Of a stretch of 64,000 nt of DNA, positions 35,937-46,093 are shown piece by piece (within the stretch, counting starts at the first letter, position 1; every line of letters begins with the position of its first letter). The position numbers and the translations under genes were made by a program. Below the pieces are notes generated by a model. It was given only the letters and a program-made list of their open reading frames with translations, did not search any database and was not told the DNA's origin. Origin of the DNA: Pseudoalteromonas sp. R3 (GTDB taxonomy: Bacteria; Pseudomonadota; Gammaproteobacteria; Enterobacterales; Alteromonadaceae); NCBI RefSeq assembly GCF_004014715.1, contig NZ_CP034835.1, positions 1,612,001 through 1,676,000 on the forward strand, read 5' to 3'.

Positions 35937-38900
35937 TTATTCATAGCTAGCTGGCGACGCCATTGCTGAACTTGCACGCGCTGTAGGAGACTTGGAACCG
36001 GAGCCCTGGCCGCTGTCACTTACCTTTTCGCGCATAGAGTCAGGCATAGCCGTTACTGAAATGCTGATATCGGCACTATCATCAGCCGTCGCTTTTGTCA
36101 TTGGTGCTTCGGCGACGTATTGATAACGAGAGCGGACAGCTTTTGTCTGCGCTGTAGCTTGTTTAGCTTGCACTTCAGTAGCAGGGGCTTGTTCAGCCTG
36201 TACTTCAGCCGGTGCTTCAGTCGCAGGGGCTTGTTCAGCCTCTACTTCAGCCGGTGCTTCAGTTGCAGGAGCTTGTTCAGCCTGTACTTCAGCCGGTGCT
36301 TCAGTAGCAGGAGCTTGTTCAGCCTGTACTTCAGCCGGTACTTCAGTAGCAGGAGCTTGTTCAGCCTGTACTTCAGCCGGTGCTTCAGTAGCAGGAGCTT
36401 GTTCAGCCTGTACTTCAGCCGGTGCTTCAGTAGCAGGAGCTTGTTCAGCCTGTACTTCAGCCGGTGCTTCAGTAGCAGGAGCTTGTTCAGCCTGTACTTC
36501 AGCCGGTGCTTCAGTAGCAGGAGCTTGTTCAGCCTGAACTTCAGCCGGTGTTTCAGTAGCAGGAGCTTGTTCAGCCTGCACTTCAGCCGGAGCTTCAGTT
36601 ACAGGAGCTTGTTCAGCCTGCACTTCAGCCGGAGCTTCAGTTACAGGAGCTTGTTCAGCCTGCACTTCAGCCGGAGCTTCAGTTACAGGAGCTTGTTCAG
36701 CCTGCACTTCAGCCGATGCTTCAGTAGCAGGGGCTTGTTGAATTTCCTCAGAAACTGCAACTTGTGCCTTTGCTGTAGCGCTCATCTCGGCTTCGAACTC
36801 AGCGGCGGCTTGATCCGCAACAGGTACAAATGCAGGTGTTGCATCCTTAGCTTCATTGCGCTTGCGCTTTTGACCGGCAGCTCTCAGGTGGCGCGGAGAG
36901 CGACGAGAGCGAGTGCGAGGTTGTTCACGTTGCTCTTTATCTTCTTCGCTTGACTCCTCAACTTTTTCGTTGTGTTGAGTTTGCTCAATTACTTCTTCCG
37001 CAATTTTTTTGTCAGCTTGTACCTTAGCTTCCATCTCTTGAGCTGCAGCATCTTCAGCGGCATTTGTTGTACCTTGATCCAAAGCTTGCTCAGGCTTCTG
37101 CACAGAGTTATCAGCGACTACAGGTTGTGCATCAGTGGTCTGAGTGTTGACTTGCTCACCCTCTACACGCACTTTCTTTTTCAAGTTACGACGTTGGCGA
37201 CGTGGCTTAACCGATTTTTCCTGGCTTGCCTGTTCTGCGTTGTCCTGTTTTTGCTCGGTATTTTGCTCATGGCTTTGCTTTGCTTTATCCGAGTCATTAC
37301 GACGACGCTGGTTCTGGCGGCGACGCTTATTACGGCCTTCGCTACGCTCCTGATTATCGTTCTGCTCATCTTTGCGTGTTTTAGCATCGCTGTTGTCTTG
37401 TTCAGCCTTACGATTATCATTGCGTTCGTCGTTACGGCGGTCATTACGGTTGCGATTCTTACGGCGCTGTTGATTACGACGGCGATTATCCTGACGCTGA
37501 CGAGGTTGTTGCTTAGGCTGCTCTTCTTTTTGCTCTTCTTCAGAGCCAAACAAGCCTTTGAGCCATTTACCGATACGACTCAACAAGCCAGCTTCTTCCT
37601 CAACTTGCTTTTGTACTTGAGGTTGTTTAGCTGCTTCGGCTGGTTGTGGGGCAGGTGCCGGCGCAGTGGGCATGGCAACGCCTTTTAGAACCGGTTCTTC
37701 TTTGGCCACAGGCGCGGCAATTGGTGTTGCGACAACTTCAACTTCTGGCGTTACAACCTGATCGTAGCTAACACTCTCAGGCACATCATCCTTACGCAGG
37801 CGTACCACGTCATAATGCGGCGTTTCCATGTGTTGGTTAGGGATGATCACAACGTCACAGTTGTGGCGTTTTTCAATGCGTTGTACAGCTCGGCGCTTTT
37901 CATTCAACAGATAAGAGCCTACTTTAACTGGCACTTGTGCATTGACCTGTGCTGTATTCTCTTTTATCGCTTCTTCTTCAATCAGGCGAAGAATAGAGAG
38001 CGCAATCGATTCGTTCGAGCGAATAGTCCCTTGCCCATCACAACGTGGACATGTGTGTTGACTCGCTTCACCCAATGAAGGGCGCAAGCGCTGGCGTGAC
38101 ATTTCGAGCAAACCGAATCGCGAAATTTTGCCAATCTGCACACGAGCGCGGTCTGCGCGTACCGCATCTTTCAGGCGGTTCTCTACTTCGCGTTGATGAC
38201 GCGGAGGCGTCATATCTATGAAGTCGATAACAATCAGACCACCTAGGTCACGTAAACGCAATTGACGGGCAATTTCGTCTGCGGCTTCCAGGTTAGTGTT
38301 TAACGCTGTTTCCTCAATATCGCCACCTTTGGTTGCCTTTGAGGAGTTGATATCAATAGAAGTAAGCGCTTCGGTTGGGTCAATGACAATCGAACCGCCA
38401 GAAGGCAAACGTACTTCACGTTGGAAAGCTGATTCAATCTGGCTCTCTATTTGATAGTGCGTGAACAGCGGAACATCATTTTGATAGAGTTTAACACGAT
38501 TGATGAAGTCAGGGCGGAAGCGCTCAATGTGAGCTTTCGCTTCTTCAAATACGCGCGCTTTATCTATCAGGATCTCACCGATATCGCGGCGCAAATAATC
38601 ACGGATGGCGCGGAAGATAACGTTACTTTCCTGATGGATTAAGAACGGTGCCTTACCACTGTCTGCGGCATTCTGGATTGCTTCCCAGTGTACTAGCAAC
38701 GCTTTCAGGTCATATTCGAGTTCTTCAAAAGATTTACCTACGCCTGCTGTACGCACAATCAGGCCCATGCCTTTTGGCAGATTTAGGCGGCTCAACGCTT
38801 CTTTCAGTTCGATACGCTCATCGCCTTCGATACGGCGAGAAATACCGCCTGCACGAGGGTTATTTGGCATCAGTACCAGGTAGCTGCCGGCGACACTGAT

Positions 38901-39257
38901 AAAGGTGGTCAGTGCTGCGCCTTTTTGGCCTCGTTCCTCTTTATCAACCTGAACAATGACTTCCTGACCTTCTTTGATCACATCTTTGATGTTTGGGCGA
39001 CCGTTGAACGTGTAGCCTGAAGGAAAGTAAGTTTTGGCAATTTCTTTGAGAGGAAGGAAACCATGGCGCTCAGCACCATAATCAACAAAAGCGGCTTCTA
39101 GGGAAGGTTCTATACGGGTGATTTTACCTTTATAAATATTGGCTTTTTTCTGTTCATGACCAGGGCTCTCGATGTCTAAATCGTACAGTCGCTGGCCGTC
39201 AACCAGTGCAACGCGCATTTCTTCTTGCTGCGTCGCATTGATCAGCATACGTTTCAT
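35937..39257 (-). CDS. rne: Ribonuclease E with tandem-repeat C-terminal tail
   Basis: 1106 residues. The N-terminal half is the catalytic RNase E/G domain starting [11 protein letters not shown]1 RNA-binding domain (about 35-125), DNase I-like domain with catalytic Asp residues in [12 protein letters not shown] and VIDFIDM (near 303 and 346), and the zinc-link CPRCDGQG. The C-terminal half is disordered: Arg-rich RNA-binding clusters ([15 protein letters not shown], about 590-660) and 13 tandem 14-residue repeats (about 841-1026), then a short conserved-looking tail. RNase E is the core of the RNA degradosome and matures rRNA, tRNA and mRNA. It is divergent from rluC, as in E. coli. The long leader suggests the known autoregulation through the 5' UTR. 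Confidence 0.96.
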   Translation of the reverse strand: MKRMLINATQQEEMRVALVDGQRLYDLDIESPGHEQKKANIYKGKITRIEPSLEAAFVDYGAERHGFLPLKEIAKTYFPSGYTFNGRPNIKDVIKEGQEVIVQVDKEERGQKGAALTTFISVAGSYLVLMPNNPRAGGISRRIEGDERIELKEALSRLNLPKGMGLIVRTAGVGKSFEELEYDLKALLVHWEAIQNAADSGKAPFLIHQESNVIFRAIRDYLRRDIGEILIDKARVFEEAKAHIERFRPDFINRVKLYQNDVPLFTHYQIESQIESAFQREVRLPSGGSIVIDPTEALTSIDINSSKATKGGDIEETALNTNLEAADEIARQLRLRDLGGLIVIDFIDMTPPRHQREVENRLKDAVRADRARVQIGKISRFGLLEMSRQRLRPSLGEASQHTCPRCDGQGTIRSNESIALSILRLIEEEAIKENTAQVNAQVPVKVGSYLLNEKRRAVQRIEKRHNCDVVIIPNQHMETPHYDVVRLRKDDVPESVSYDQVVTPEVEVVATPIAAPVAKEEPVLKGVAMPTAPAPAPQPAEAAKQPQVQKQVEEEAGLLSRIGKWLKGLFGSEEEQKEEQPKQQPRQRQDNRRRNQQRRKNRNRNDRRNDERNDNRKAEQDNSDAKTRKDEQNDNQERSEGRNKRRRQNQRRRNDSDKAKQSHEQNTEQKQDNAEQASQEKSVKPRRQRRNLKKKVRVEGEQVNTQTTDAQPVVADNSVQKPEQALDQGTTNAAEDAAAQEMEAKVQADKKIAEEVIEQTQHNEKVEESSEEDKEQREQPRTRSRRSPRHLRAAGQKRKRNEAKDATPAFVPVADQAAAEFEAEMSATAKAQVAVSEEIQQAPATEASAEVQAEQAPVTEAPAEVQAEQAPVTEAPAEVQAEQAPVTEAPAEVQAEQAPATETPAEVQAEQAPATEAPAEVQAEQAPATEAPAEVQAEQAPATEAPAEVQAEQAPATEAPAEVQAEQAPATEVPAEVQAEQAPATEAPAEVQAEQAPATEAPAEVEAEQAPATEAPAEVQAEQAPATEVQAKQATAQTKAVRSRYQYVAEAPMTKATADDSADISISVTAMPDSMREKVSDSGQGSGSKSPTARASSAMASPASYE
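36180..36733 (-). repeat. Tandem 42-bp repeats inside rne
   Basis: Thirteen in-frame units of 42 bases encoding variants of [14 protein letters not shown] (also TEASA, TETPA, TEVPA and one EVEAEQ). The copies differ by few bases, which points to recent expansion by slippage or unequal recombination. Being a multiple of three, copy-number change keeps the frame. Confidence 0.92.
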
Positions 39258-39765
39258 ATTTTTACTCTACTTAATTTTTACACTTTGCCTGTGCTTGTTA
39301 GTTCAGGGGTTCAGTGTTCCTATTTTTATAATGCAGTCTCACGACTGGGAGACGGGAACAATCATTTACTTCCGCATATAACGCTTATGCCGCACTGCTT
39401 TATAAGTGGCGGGTTACTGAGTTCTTCACTCAATTGCGGATGTCGCACGGGCCTGAACCTATCCCGACTAAATTACACAAGACATTAATAATTATTGCTT
39501 TTAATTTCGGTTATTTAGCTGTGTTTAATCAGTACCATGAACTATTACACGCTTCATTTCAGATTAAACGCACGTATTTGTCACTGGGCTGGGTCGATAA
39601 AGCTGTGGAAATCTCAGCTCTAATCTGTATGATCCTCCACCCAAGATGTGCATCACAGCGGCATCAATGCGATAAAAAGCACGCTCGCAAAGATAGGCGG
39701 GCCGATTATCCCACTAATACCGGCGTGATAGCAACTAAATTATTACTCAATTCAGTGATTAGGCA
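39258..39765. other. Divergent intergenic region rne/rluC with long rne leader
   Basis: 508 bases without a credible gene; open frames such as 39434-39787 overlap the rluC start and lack family resemblance. It must hold both promoters. In E. coli the rne 5' leader (about 360 bases) binds RNase E for autoregulation, and the space here is sufficient for a similar leader. The order rne/rluC divergent is conserved. Confidence 0.5.
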
Positions 39766-40728
39766 ATGTCAGAAAAAACCGGCTTAAAGGTAAGTTTTGT
39801 AACCATAACAGAAGACCAACTCGGTCAGCGCATAGATAATTTTTTGCTTACCCACCTTAAAGGGGTACCAAAGAGTGCAATCTACAAAATTCTTCGCAAA
39901 GGGGAGGTCAGGGTTAACAAAAAACGGATCAAGCCAGTTTACAAGCTACAGCTGAATGATGAAGTGCGTATTCCGCCGGTAAAAGTCGCTGAGAAGTCAG
40001 AATTTGTGCCAAAAAACCTGGATAAAGTCGCAGGGTTGGAAGACGCGATTCTATATGAAGATAAATACCTGATTGTAATGAATAAGCCATCAGGTATGGC
40101 GGTCCATGGCGGGAGTGGTTTGAGCTATGGGCTAATTGAGGCTATCCGGGCCTTACGCCCTGAAGAAAGGAACCTGGAGTTAGTACACAGACTGGATCGT
40201 GATACGTCTGGCTGTTTGTTAATCTCAAAGCGTCGCGCAATCTTAAAAGGCCTACACGAGCAGCTCAGAGAAAAAACCATGGAAAAGAATTACTGGGCAC
40301 TGGTGTGTGGTGAGTGGTCTGCAAAGCATAAAAATGTCACAGAACCTTTGCGTAAAAATACCCTGCAATCTGGCGAGCGGGTGGTACGAGTTGATCACGA
40401 AGAAGGCAAGGCCTCACATACGCGCTTTCGGGTACTGGAACGTTTTGAGGGGGCGACGTTAGTGCAGGCATCACCTGTCACGGGGCGTACTCACCAGATC
40501 CGAGTACATACGCAATGCAAAGGCCATCCAATCGCCTGCGATGATAAATATGGTGACCAGGTGTTCGACAGCAGAATGCGCCAGATGGGCTTAGGGCGGT
40601 TATTCCTGCATGCCCGGGAGCTTAGGTTTATTCATCCAAAGCATGAAACAACACTGCACGTTGAAGCGCCATTAGACAAAGCGCTGGAGCACTGCTTGAA
40701 TAAGCTAAGGGGTAATAATGACGCGTAA
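39766..40728 (+). CDS. rluC: 23S rRNA pseudouridine synthase RluC
   Basis: 320-residue enzyme of the RluA family that makes pseudouridines 955, 2504 and 2580 of 23S rRNA in E. coli. It has an S4 domain (about 20-80: IDNFLLTHLKGVPKSAIYKILRKGEVRVNKKR) and a catalytic domain with the Asp in LVHRLDRDTSGCLL, plus SPVTGRTHQIRVH. It overlaps the next gene by 11 bases. Confidence 0.94.
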   Translation: MSEKTGLKVSFVTITEDQLGQRIDNFLLTHLKGVPKSAIYKILRKGEVRVNKKRIKPVYKLQLNDEVRIPPVKVAEKSEFVPKNLDKVAGLEDAILYEDKYLIVMNKPSGMAVHGGSGLSYGLIEAIRALRPEERNLELVHRLDRDTSGCLLISKRRAILKGLHEQLREKTMEKNYWALVCGEWSAKHKNVTEPLRKNTLQSGERVVRVDHEEGKASHTRFRVLERFEGATLVQASPVTGRTHQIRVHTQCKGHPIACDDKYGDQVFDSRMRQMGLGRLFLHARELRFIHPKHETTLHVEAPLDKALEHCLNKLRGNNDA

Positions 40729-41386
40729 GCTGGTTATATTCGACTGGGATGGTACTGTGATGGACACAGTACCAAAAATTGTTAATACCATACGCAAAGT
40801 GGCGATAGCCCACGGCCTTGAACCTATCTCTGATGAAGCGTCCAAGTCAATAATCGGCTTGTCGTTAGAAAAGGCCATGGCCACTTTGTTCCCAGAACAA
40901 CAAGATAACTCTGCTGACTTAGCACTGACTTATAAACGTTTATATAAAGAAGACACAACCCCGGCAGTGGTCTTTACAGGAGTCGAGGCATTGCTGGCTG
41001 CGCTCAAAAATGACGGGTATTTACTGGCTGTCGCGACTGGAAAGAGTCGGGTTGGCCTGGATAACTTACTGGCACAAAGTGGTTTGCGTGGTTATTTTAA
41101 TATTACCAAAACGGCGGATGACGCAAACTCGAAGCCAGATCCGGACATGCTGCAACAGATTTTACGTGAGCTCGATATCAGCCCAGAGCAGGCCATCATG
41201 ATTGGCGATACCGCAATTGATATGCAGTTGGCCAAAAATGCGAATGTACCTGCCGTCGCAGTAACGCTCGGCGCAGCCAGTGCAGCGCAACTTGAGAAAT
41301 ACGCGCCGCTGGCAGTGTGCGAAAGCTATGCTCAGCTTCAGGCGTTTTTATTGCCCGAGCACGTCAACGCCGAATTCTGCCAATGA
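40718..41386 (+). CDS. HAD-family phosphatase
   Basis: 222 residues of the HAD subfamily IA type: nucleophile motif FDWDGTVMDT at the N terminus, LAVATGKSR (motif II), Lys in NSKPDPDM, and IGDTAIDMQLAKNAN (motif IV). It resembles phosphoglycolate phosphatase or beta-phosphoglucomutase-like enzymes, but its position after rluC fits the uncharacterised HAD protein seen there in related bacteria. Its 3' end overlaps the convergent yceF gene by 39 bases. Confidence 0.88.
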   Translation: MTRKLVIFDWDGTVMDTVPKIVNTIRKVAIAHGLEPISDEASKSIIGLSLEKAMATLFPEQQDNSADLALTYKRLYKEDTTPAVVFTGVEALLAALKNDGYLLAVATGKSRVGLDNLLAQSGLRGYFNITKTADDANSKPDPDMLQQILRELDISPEQAIMIGDTAIDMQLAKNANVPAVAVTLGAASAAQLEKYAPLAVCESYAQLQAFLLPEHVNAEFCQ

Positions 41387-41935
41387 CTTGGTCAGTTCAA
41401 TCAGAGGGAGTCCAATTAATGTATTGGGATCGTCTCCCTCAAGCTTATCGAACAGGCATATCCCCAGTCCTTCACTTTTAAAGCTGCCTGCACAATTGAG
41501 CGGTTGCTCTTTTGCTACATAGTGCGCAATCTGAGCGTCTGTTAATTGTCGAAAATGGACTTTAAACGGCACGACTTTAGTAACAGATCTCTGTGTCTCA
41601 AGCTCATAGACGCACAATCCGGTGAGAAACGTGACCACCTGGCCGCTGAATTGTTTAAGCTGTGCGTGGGCATTTTCCTCGGTGTGAGGTTTGCCGAGGA
41701 TCTTGCCGTCAAATAAAGCGACCTGATCTGAGCCAATCACTAATCCACTGCTATAATGTTGATGCGCGACGCGCGCTTTACTGTCGCTTAATCTGGCAAC
41801 CAGCTCAGCAGGCGCTTCTGCAGGCAAACTTGATTCATCAATGTCAGGCGAGAAACTCTCAAATGGCAGGCATAATTTTGCTAAGATTTGCTGCCTAAAT
41901 GGCGAGCTGGAAGCTAATATAAGTGGTGATTTCAT
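41348..41935 (-). CDS. yceF: Maf-type nucleotide pyrophosphatase YceF
   Basis: Maf/YceF-family nucleoside triphosphate pyrophosphatase; the E. coli protein hydrolyses 7-methyl-GTP. ATG 41935 gives 195 residues; an upstream start at 41980 is unlikely. Family motifs are LILASSSPFRQQIL, GSDQVALFDGKILGKP and SFKSEGLGICLFDKLEGDDPNTLIGLPL. It is divergent from yceD, as in E. coli, and runs head-on into the HAD gene. Confidence 0.93.
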   Translation of the reverse strand: MKSPLILASSSPFRQQILAKLCLPFESFSPDIDESSLPAEAPAELVARLSDSKARVAHQHYSSGLVIGSDQVALFDGKILGKPHTEENAHAQLKQFSGQVVTFLTGLCVYELETQRSVTKVVPFKVHFRQLTDAQIAHYVAKEQPLNCAGSFKSEGLGICLFDKLEGDDPNTLIGLPLIELTKSLAEFGVDVLGQ

Positions 41936-42055
41936 AAGTACTGTCACTGCGTTGTAGAAAATTCTCCATAGGATAATCACAACGTGGTTAAAAACAATAT
42001 GAAAGTTTAATTTTGCTTTGACTAAAGCACTAACTATCTATATGATGCAGCCCCT

Positions 42056-42580
42056 ATGCAAAAGGTGAAAATTCCCATCACCATTGATCCTTGCAAAGCG
42101 GCACAGCGCCGGGCCAGTTATGACGGTGTGATAGCGCTTGAAGAACTTTCTCGTTTGCAGCAAGTTGTGCAAGATCAAGTAGGTGAAATAGCGGTAACTA
42201 TTCGTTGTGAAACAGACCAGCAAGGTTTGGTTGTGGTACGTGGAAACGTACAAGCCAAAGTCACCGTGTTGTGTCAGCGTTGCAACGATGAATTAGGGTT
42301 GGATTTGGAACAAGACTTTGCGTATTCGCCAGTCGGATTAGGTGCAGAGTCGGAAGAACTCCCTGAGTGCTATGATGTTGTGGAGTTGGATGAAGAAGGT
42401 GAGATTAATCTGCGGCAAATTGTCGAAGATGAGTTGATACTGGCGATTCCTATCGTTCCTAAGCATACAGAAGCATCCTGTTCTTTTTCTGATAAGCCAG
42501 TTAGCTTTGGTGATATAGAAGAACAAGAGAGCAAACCAAATCCATTTGAAATTTTAAAACAACTTAAGAAAGATTCTTAG
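42056..42580 (+). CDS. yceD: YceD family protein (DUF177)
   Basis: 174 residues of the YceD/DUF177 family, required for normal 23S rRNA accumulation in several bacteria. Conserved parts are [38 protein letters not shown] [18 protein letters not shown] and the C-terminal [12 protein letters not shown]. It is immediately upstream of rpmF, as in nearly all bacteria. Confidence 0.94.
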   Translation: MQKVKIPITIDPCKAAQRRASYDGVIALEELSRLQQVVQDQVGEIAVTIRCETDQQGLVVVRGNVQAKVTVLCQRCNDELGLDLEQDFAYSPVGLGAESEELPECYDVVELDEEGEINLRQIVEDELILAIPIVPKHTEASCSFSDKPVSFGDIEEQESKPNPFEILKQLKKDS

Positions 42581-42591
42581 GAGATAGGCTA

Positions 42592-42762
42592 ATGGCGGTA
42601 CAAAAAAGTAAAGTGTCACGTTCACGTCGTGGCATGCGTCGTTCACACGATGCTATTAACGGTCCTACACTAACAGTAGATCAAGTTTCTGGTGAGACTC
42701 ACCGTCGTCACCACGTAACTGCTGACGGTTACTACAAAGGCGAAAAAGTAATTTCTAAGTAA
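42592..42762 (+). CDS. rpmF: 50S ribosomal protein L32
   Basis: 56 residues beginning [20 protein letters not shown] and ending [15 protein letters not shown], a clear L32. It lacks zinc-binding cysteines, as in other gammaproteobacterial L32. AGGAG (42579-42583) precedes the ATG. It lies between yceD and plsX. Confidence 0.96.
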   Translation: MAVQKSKVSRSRRGMRRSHDAINGPTLTVDQVSGETHRRHHVTADGYYKGEKVISK

Positions 42763-42772
42763 GAGATTACTT

Positions 42773-43816
42773 ATGCACGCTGATCTAACCATAGCGTTAG
42801 ATATGATGGGGGGCGATTACGGCCCCCGTTCATCAATTCCTGCTGCAATCGCTGCAGTTGAAAAACATCCTCGCTTAATCCTGCTATTATGTGGCAATCG
42901 CTCCGTTTTGGAAGATGCGCTCGAAAAAGCTAATGCGCTTTCTCACCCACGTCTGATCGTTAAACACTGTGATGAAGTGGTGACCAATACTTGTGATCCT
43001 GCTCAGGCTCTACGTAATAAACGAAACTCTTCTATGCGAGTTGCATTGGACCTGGTCAAAGCCGGTCAGGCACAAGCTTGTGTGAGCTCGGGTAATACGG
43101 GCGCGTTATTATCGATGGCGCACTATGTATTGAAAATGCTTCCAGGTATAAAGCGACCTGCACTGATCACCTCAGTACCCACTGAAAAGAAACAACCCGT
43201 GTATCTGCTGGATCTTGGTGCCAATGTACAATGTGATCCTGAAACGCTGTTACAGTTTGCCATTATGGGGTCGATTGTTGCAGGCGCCGCACTTAAACTC
43301 GACAAGCCCAAAGTCCACTTGCTCAACATCGGCCTCGAAGATATAAAAGGTCATGATGGTATTAAACAAGCCGCTAAGCTTATGCAAGGTTGCAAAGTGA
43401 TCAATTATCAGGGGTATTGCGAGGGGAGTGATATATTTTCAGGGAAATCAGACGTCATTGTATGTGAGGGTTTTGTTGGCAATGTCGCATTGAAAACTTG
43501 TGAAGGAATTGCCAAACTTATCATGTTTAAGTTCACAAAAGCGTTGAAAAAACATCTTTTTTACCGGTGTCTGGCGTTTTTACTCAGGCCCGTCATAAAA
43601 AAACTGTATAAACGTGTGAACCCCGACCAGTATAACGGCGCAAGTCTGGTAGGATTGCGCGGTATTGTAGTGAAAAGTCACGGAAATGCGTCGAAGAAGG
43701 CATTTATGGCAGCGATTGAAGAAGCGGCCAGAGAGATCGATAGACGTATTCCAGATAAAATCCAGGCGACCTTTGAAGAAATGGCGCCGGTTGAAGAGAC
43801 ATCTGCCAGATCCTAG
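42773..43816 (+). CDS. plsX: Phosphate acyltransferase PlsX
   Basis: 347-residue enzyme converting acyl-ACP to acyl-phosphate, the first step of glycerolipid synthesis. Typical motifs are [41 protein letters not shown] and [16 protein letters not shown]. It starts 10 bases after rpmF. Next comes fabD, not fabH. Confidence 0.95.
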   Translation: MHADLTIALDMMGGDYGPRSSIPAAIAAVEKHPRLILLLCGNRSVLEDALEKANALSHPRLIVKHCDEVVTNTCDPAQALRNKRNSSMRVALDLVKAGQAQACVSSGNTGALLSMAHYVLKMLPGIKRPALITSVPTEKKQPVYLLDLGANVQCDPETLLQFAIMGSIVAGAALKLDKPKVHLLNIGLEDIKGHDGIKQAAKLMQGCKVINYQGYCEGSDIFSGKSDVIVCEGFVGNVALKTCEGIAKLIMFKFTKALKKHLFYRCLAFLLRPVIKKLYKRVNPDQYNGASLVGLRGIVVKSHGNASKKAFMAAIEEAAREIDRRIPDKIQATFEEMAPVEETSARS

Positions 43817-43875
43817 TTTCATCCAAATAGTGTGGCTAAGGAAAAGGCAGAATATAGAAATCAAAAGAGCACACT

Positions 43876-44802
43876 ATGTCACAAAAGATTGCTTTACTAT
43901 TCCCAGGCCAGGGCTCTCAGAGCGTAGGCATGTTGTCGGAATTATTAGAAACTTCTCAAGTTGTTCAGGATACATTTGCAGAAGCTTCTGCTGCTTTGGG
44001 GTATGACCTGGCAAAGTTAGTATTAGACGGCCCTGAAAGCGAATTAAATGAAACACATCGTACCCAGCCTGCATTGCTTACTGCCAGTGTGGCAATTTTC
44101 CGTCACTGGCAGAGCGAGCAGGTCGATGCAGAGTTAGTCCTAGCTGGGCACAGTCTGGGCGAATACTCAGCCCTGGTATGTGCAGGCGTATTAGATCTGT
44201 CTACAGCCGTTAAATTGGTTGAGAAGCGCGGTCTGTATATGCAACAAGCGGTACCGGCAGGTACGGGATCTATGGCTGCAATCATCGGCCTGGATGACGA
44301 TACAATTGCGAAGATTTGTGAGGAGCAATCGGAGCAACAGGTCGTAGCACCGGTCAATTTCAACTCACCGGGCCAGGTGGTCATTGCTGGTCATAAAGAA
44401 GCAGTAGAACGTGCCTCCGAAGCTTGTAAAGAGGCGGGAGCAAAACGCGCGTTGCCGCTGGCAGTTAGTGTACCTTCTCACTGTGCGTTAATGAAACCGG
44501 CTGCCGATCAACTGGCAGCGGATCTTGCAAAAATCGAGTTCTCAGCACCAAACTTTTCAGTGATTAATAATGTTGACGTTGTGGCACAAGAAAGTGGCGA
44601 AGCGATTAAAGACGCGCTTATTCGCCAATTATATAGCCCAGTTCGCTGGACAGAGACGGTTCAGCAATTAGCAAAAGATGGGGTCACGCAAGCTTATGAG
44701 TTTGGCCCGGGTAAAGTACTGACCGGTCTGACTAAGCGAATTGATAAATCTGTTGCATGTAGCGCAGTGAACGACGTTGCTTCTCTGACATCTGCAAAGT
44801 AA
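43876..44802 (+). CDS. fabD: Malonyl-CoA:ACP transacylase FabD
   Basis: 308-residue enzyme loading malonyl groups onto acyl carrier protein. FPGQGSQSVGM at the N terminus, active-site Ser in LAGHSLGEYSALV, and SVPSHCALMKPAA with the catalytic His. It follows plsX with a 59-base gap and precedes fabG. Confidence 0.96.
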   Translation: MSQKIALLFPGQGSQSVGMLSELLETSQVVQDTFAEASAALGYDLAKLVLDGPESELNETHRTQPALLTASVAIFRHWQSEQVDAELVLAGHSLGEYSALVCAGVLDLSTAVKLVEKRGLYMQQAVPAGTGSMAAIIGLDDDTIAKICEEQSEQQVVAPVNFNSPGQVVIAGHKEAVERASEACKEAGAKRALPLAVSVPSHCALMKPAADQLAADLAKIEFSAPNFSVINNVDVVAQESGEAIKDALIRQLYSPVRWTETVQQLAKDGVTQAYEFGPGKVLTGLTKRIDKSVACSAVNDVASLTSAK

Positions 44803-44817
44803 ATAACGGAAATTAAG

Positions 44818-45564
44818 ATGACAAACTTATTTGATTTAACAGGTAAAGTAGTACTTGTTACAGGCGCAAGCCGTGGTATCGGTAAAGCCATTGCAAATGC
44901 TATGGTTGCACAAGGCGCAAAGGTAGCGGGCACCGCAACAAGTGAGTCAGGTGCAGAAAAAATTTCTGATTACCTGGGCGAAAATGGCAAAGGGTACAAG
45001 CTGAATGTAACCGACGCGGATTCTATTGAAGCTACTCTGCAGGCAATTAAGCAAGATTTGGGCGATGTGGATGTTTTGGTTAACAACGCGGGCATTACCC
45101 GTGACAACCTGTTGATGCGCATGAAGGACCAGGAATGGGATGATATCCTCGATACAAACCTGAGCTCAATTTTCCGTTTGTCTAAGGCGGTTTTGCGTCC
45201 TATGATGAAGAAAAAATCGGGCCGTATCATTAATATCGGTTCTGTTGTTGGCACTATGGGTAATGCTGGCCAGGCAAACTATGCAGCCGCTAAAGCGGGC
45301 GTGATTGGCTTTTCGAAGTCCATGGCACGCGAGGTCGCATCACGTGGTATCACCGTGAATGTTATCGCACCTGGTTTTATCCAAACAGACATGACTGATG
45401 AGCTAACTGACGAGCAAAAGGCGGCAACGCTCGCGAACGTGCCGGCAGGACGCCTTGGAAAGCCAGAAGAGATCGCAGCGGCGGCAGTTTACCTTGCATC
45501 AGACGCTGGTGCTTATGTTTCAGGCGAAACTTTGCACGTAAATGGCGCTATGTACATGGTGTAA
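44818..45564 (+). CDS. fabG: 3-oxoacyl-ACP reductase FabG
   Basis: 248-residue short-chain dehydrogenase reducing 3-oxoacyl-ACP with NADPH. The Rossmann motif GASRGIGKA, NNAGITRDNLLMRMKD, the catalytic Ser (INIGSVVG) and YAAAKAG (Tyr, Lys) are all present. It is 15 bases after fabD. A 209-base gap separates it from acpP, which probably has its own promoter. Confidence 0.96.
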   Translation: MTNLFDLTGKVVLVTGASRGIGKAIANAMVAQGAKVAGTATSESGAEKISDYLGENGKGYKLNVTDADSIEATLQAIKQDLGDVDVLVNNAGITRDNLLMRMKDQEWDDILDTNLSSIFRLSKAVLRPMMKKKSGRIINIGSVVGTMGNAGQANYAAAKAGVIGFSKSMAREVASRGITVNVIAPGFIQTDMTDELTDEQKAATLANVPAGRLGKPEEIAAAAVYLASDAGAYVSGETLHVNGAMYMV

Positions 45565-45664
45565 CAATTGTGCGCAAGGTTGAAGTTTTTGTGATCTTGC
45601 GGCAATCTGACTTGAAATTGCTATTAAAATAGGCGATAAAAGTACAAAATATTTAGTAACAGGT

Positions 45665-45691
45665 TTGACCAGAAAAAAAAGTCATGGTCAA
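45665..45691. promoter_or_regulatory. Inverted repeat upstream of acpP
   Basis: TTGACCA (45665-45671) and TGGTCAA (45685-45691) are perfect 7-base arms around an A-rich 13-base spacer. It could be a weak fabG terminator hairpin or an operator for acpP. A TATGAT at 45706-45711 may be the acpP -10 element. Confidence 0.4.
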
Positions 45692-45773
45692 TCCTTGAAT
45701 CACAGTATGATGCGCCGTAAACTACGCCGCAATCTGAAATTAACGCGATAGCGTTTAAATAAAGGAAAGAAGA

Positions 45774-46010
45774 ATGAGCGACATCCAAGAACGCGTAAAA
45801 AAAATCATCGTTGAGCAACTAGGTGTTAAAGAAGAAGAAGTAAAATCAGAAGCGTCTTTCGTAGACGATCTGGGTGCTGACTCTCTTGACACTGTTGAGC
45901 TGGTAATGGCTCTGGAAGAAGAGTTCGACACTGAAATCCCTGATGAAGAAGCTGAGAAAATCACTACTGTTCAGGCAGCGATCGACTACGTTACTGCTCA
46001 CGCTGAGTAA
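45774..46010 (+). CDS. acpP: Acyl carrier protein
   Basis: 78-residue acidic protein with the phosphopantetheine attachment Ser in [25 protein letters not shown] precedes the ATG. It carries the growing acyl chain in fatty-acid synthesis and sits between fabG and fabF. Confidence 0.98.
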   Translation: MSDIQERVKKIIVEQLGVKEEEVKSEASFVDDLGADSLDTVELVMALEEEFDTEIPDEEAEKITTVQAAIDYVTAHAE

Positions 46011-46026
46011 TTAGCGACTTTAAATT

Positions 46027-46053
46027 AGGGCAGCGTTCGCTGCCCTGATTCTT
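46027..46053 (+). terminator. Terminator or attenuator between acpP and fabF
   Basis: AGGGCAGCG-TT-CGCTGCCCT (9-bp stem) followed by GATTCTTTAT. Partial termination here would give the known excess of acpP transcript over fabF. Confidence 0.65.
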
Positions 46054-46093
46054 TATCCCCCCATCATTTCGAAAATCCCTTTTGGAGGAAACC

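Noticed and set aside
36120..36953. Long plus-strand open frame rich in Ser and Phe opposite rne
   Set aside because: It is the antisense shadow of the 42-bp tandem repeats in rne; repeats of a length divisible by three keep any stop-free frame open.
36972..37688. 238-codon plus-strand hydrophobic open frame opposite rne
   Set aside because: Antisense of the Arg/Gln/Asn-rich disordered tail of RNase E; the hydrophobicity follows from complementing those codons.
39434..39787. 117-codon open frame between rne and rluC
   Set aside because: It overlaps the rluC start, has no recognisable domain and occupies the expected rne leader and promoter region.
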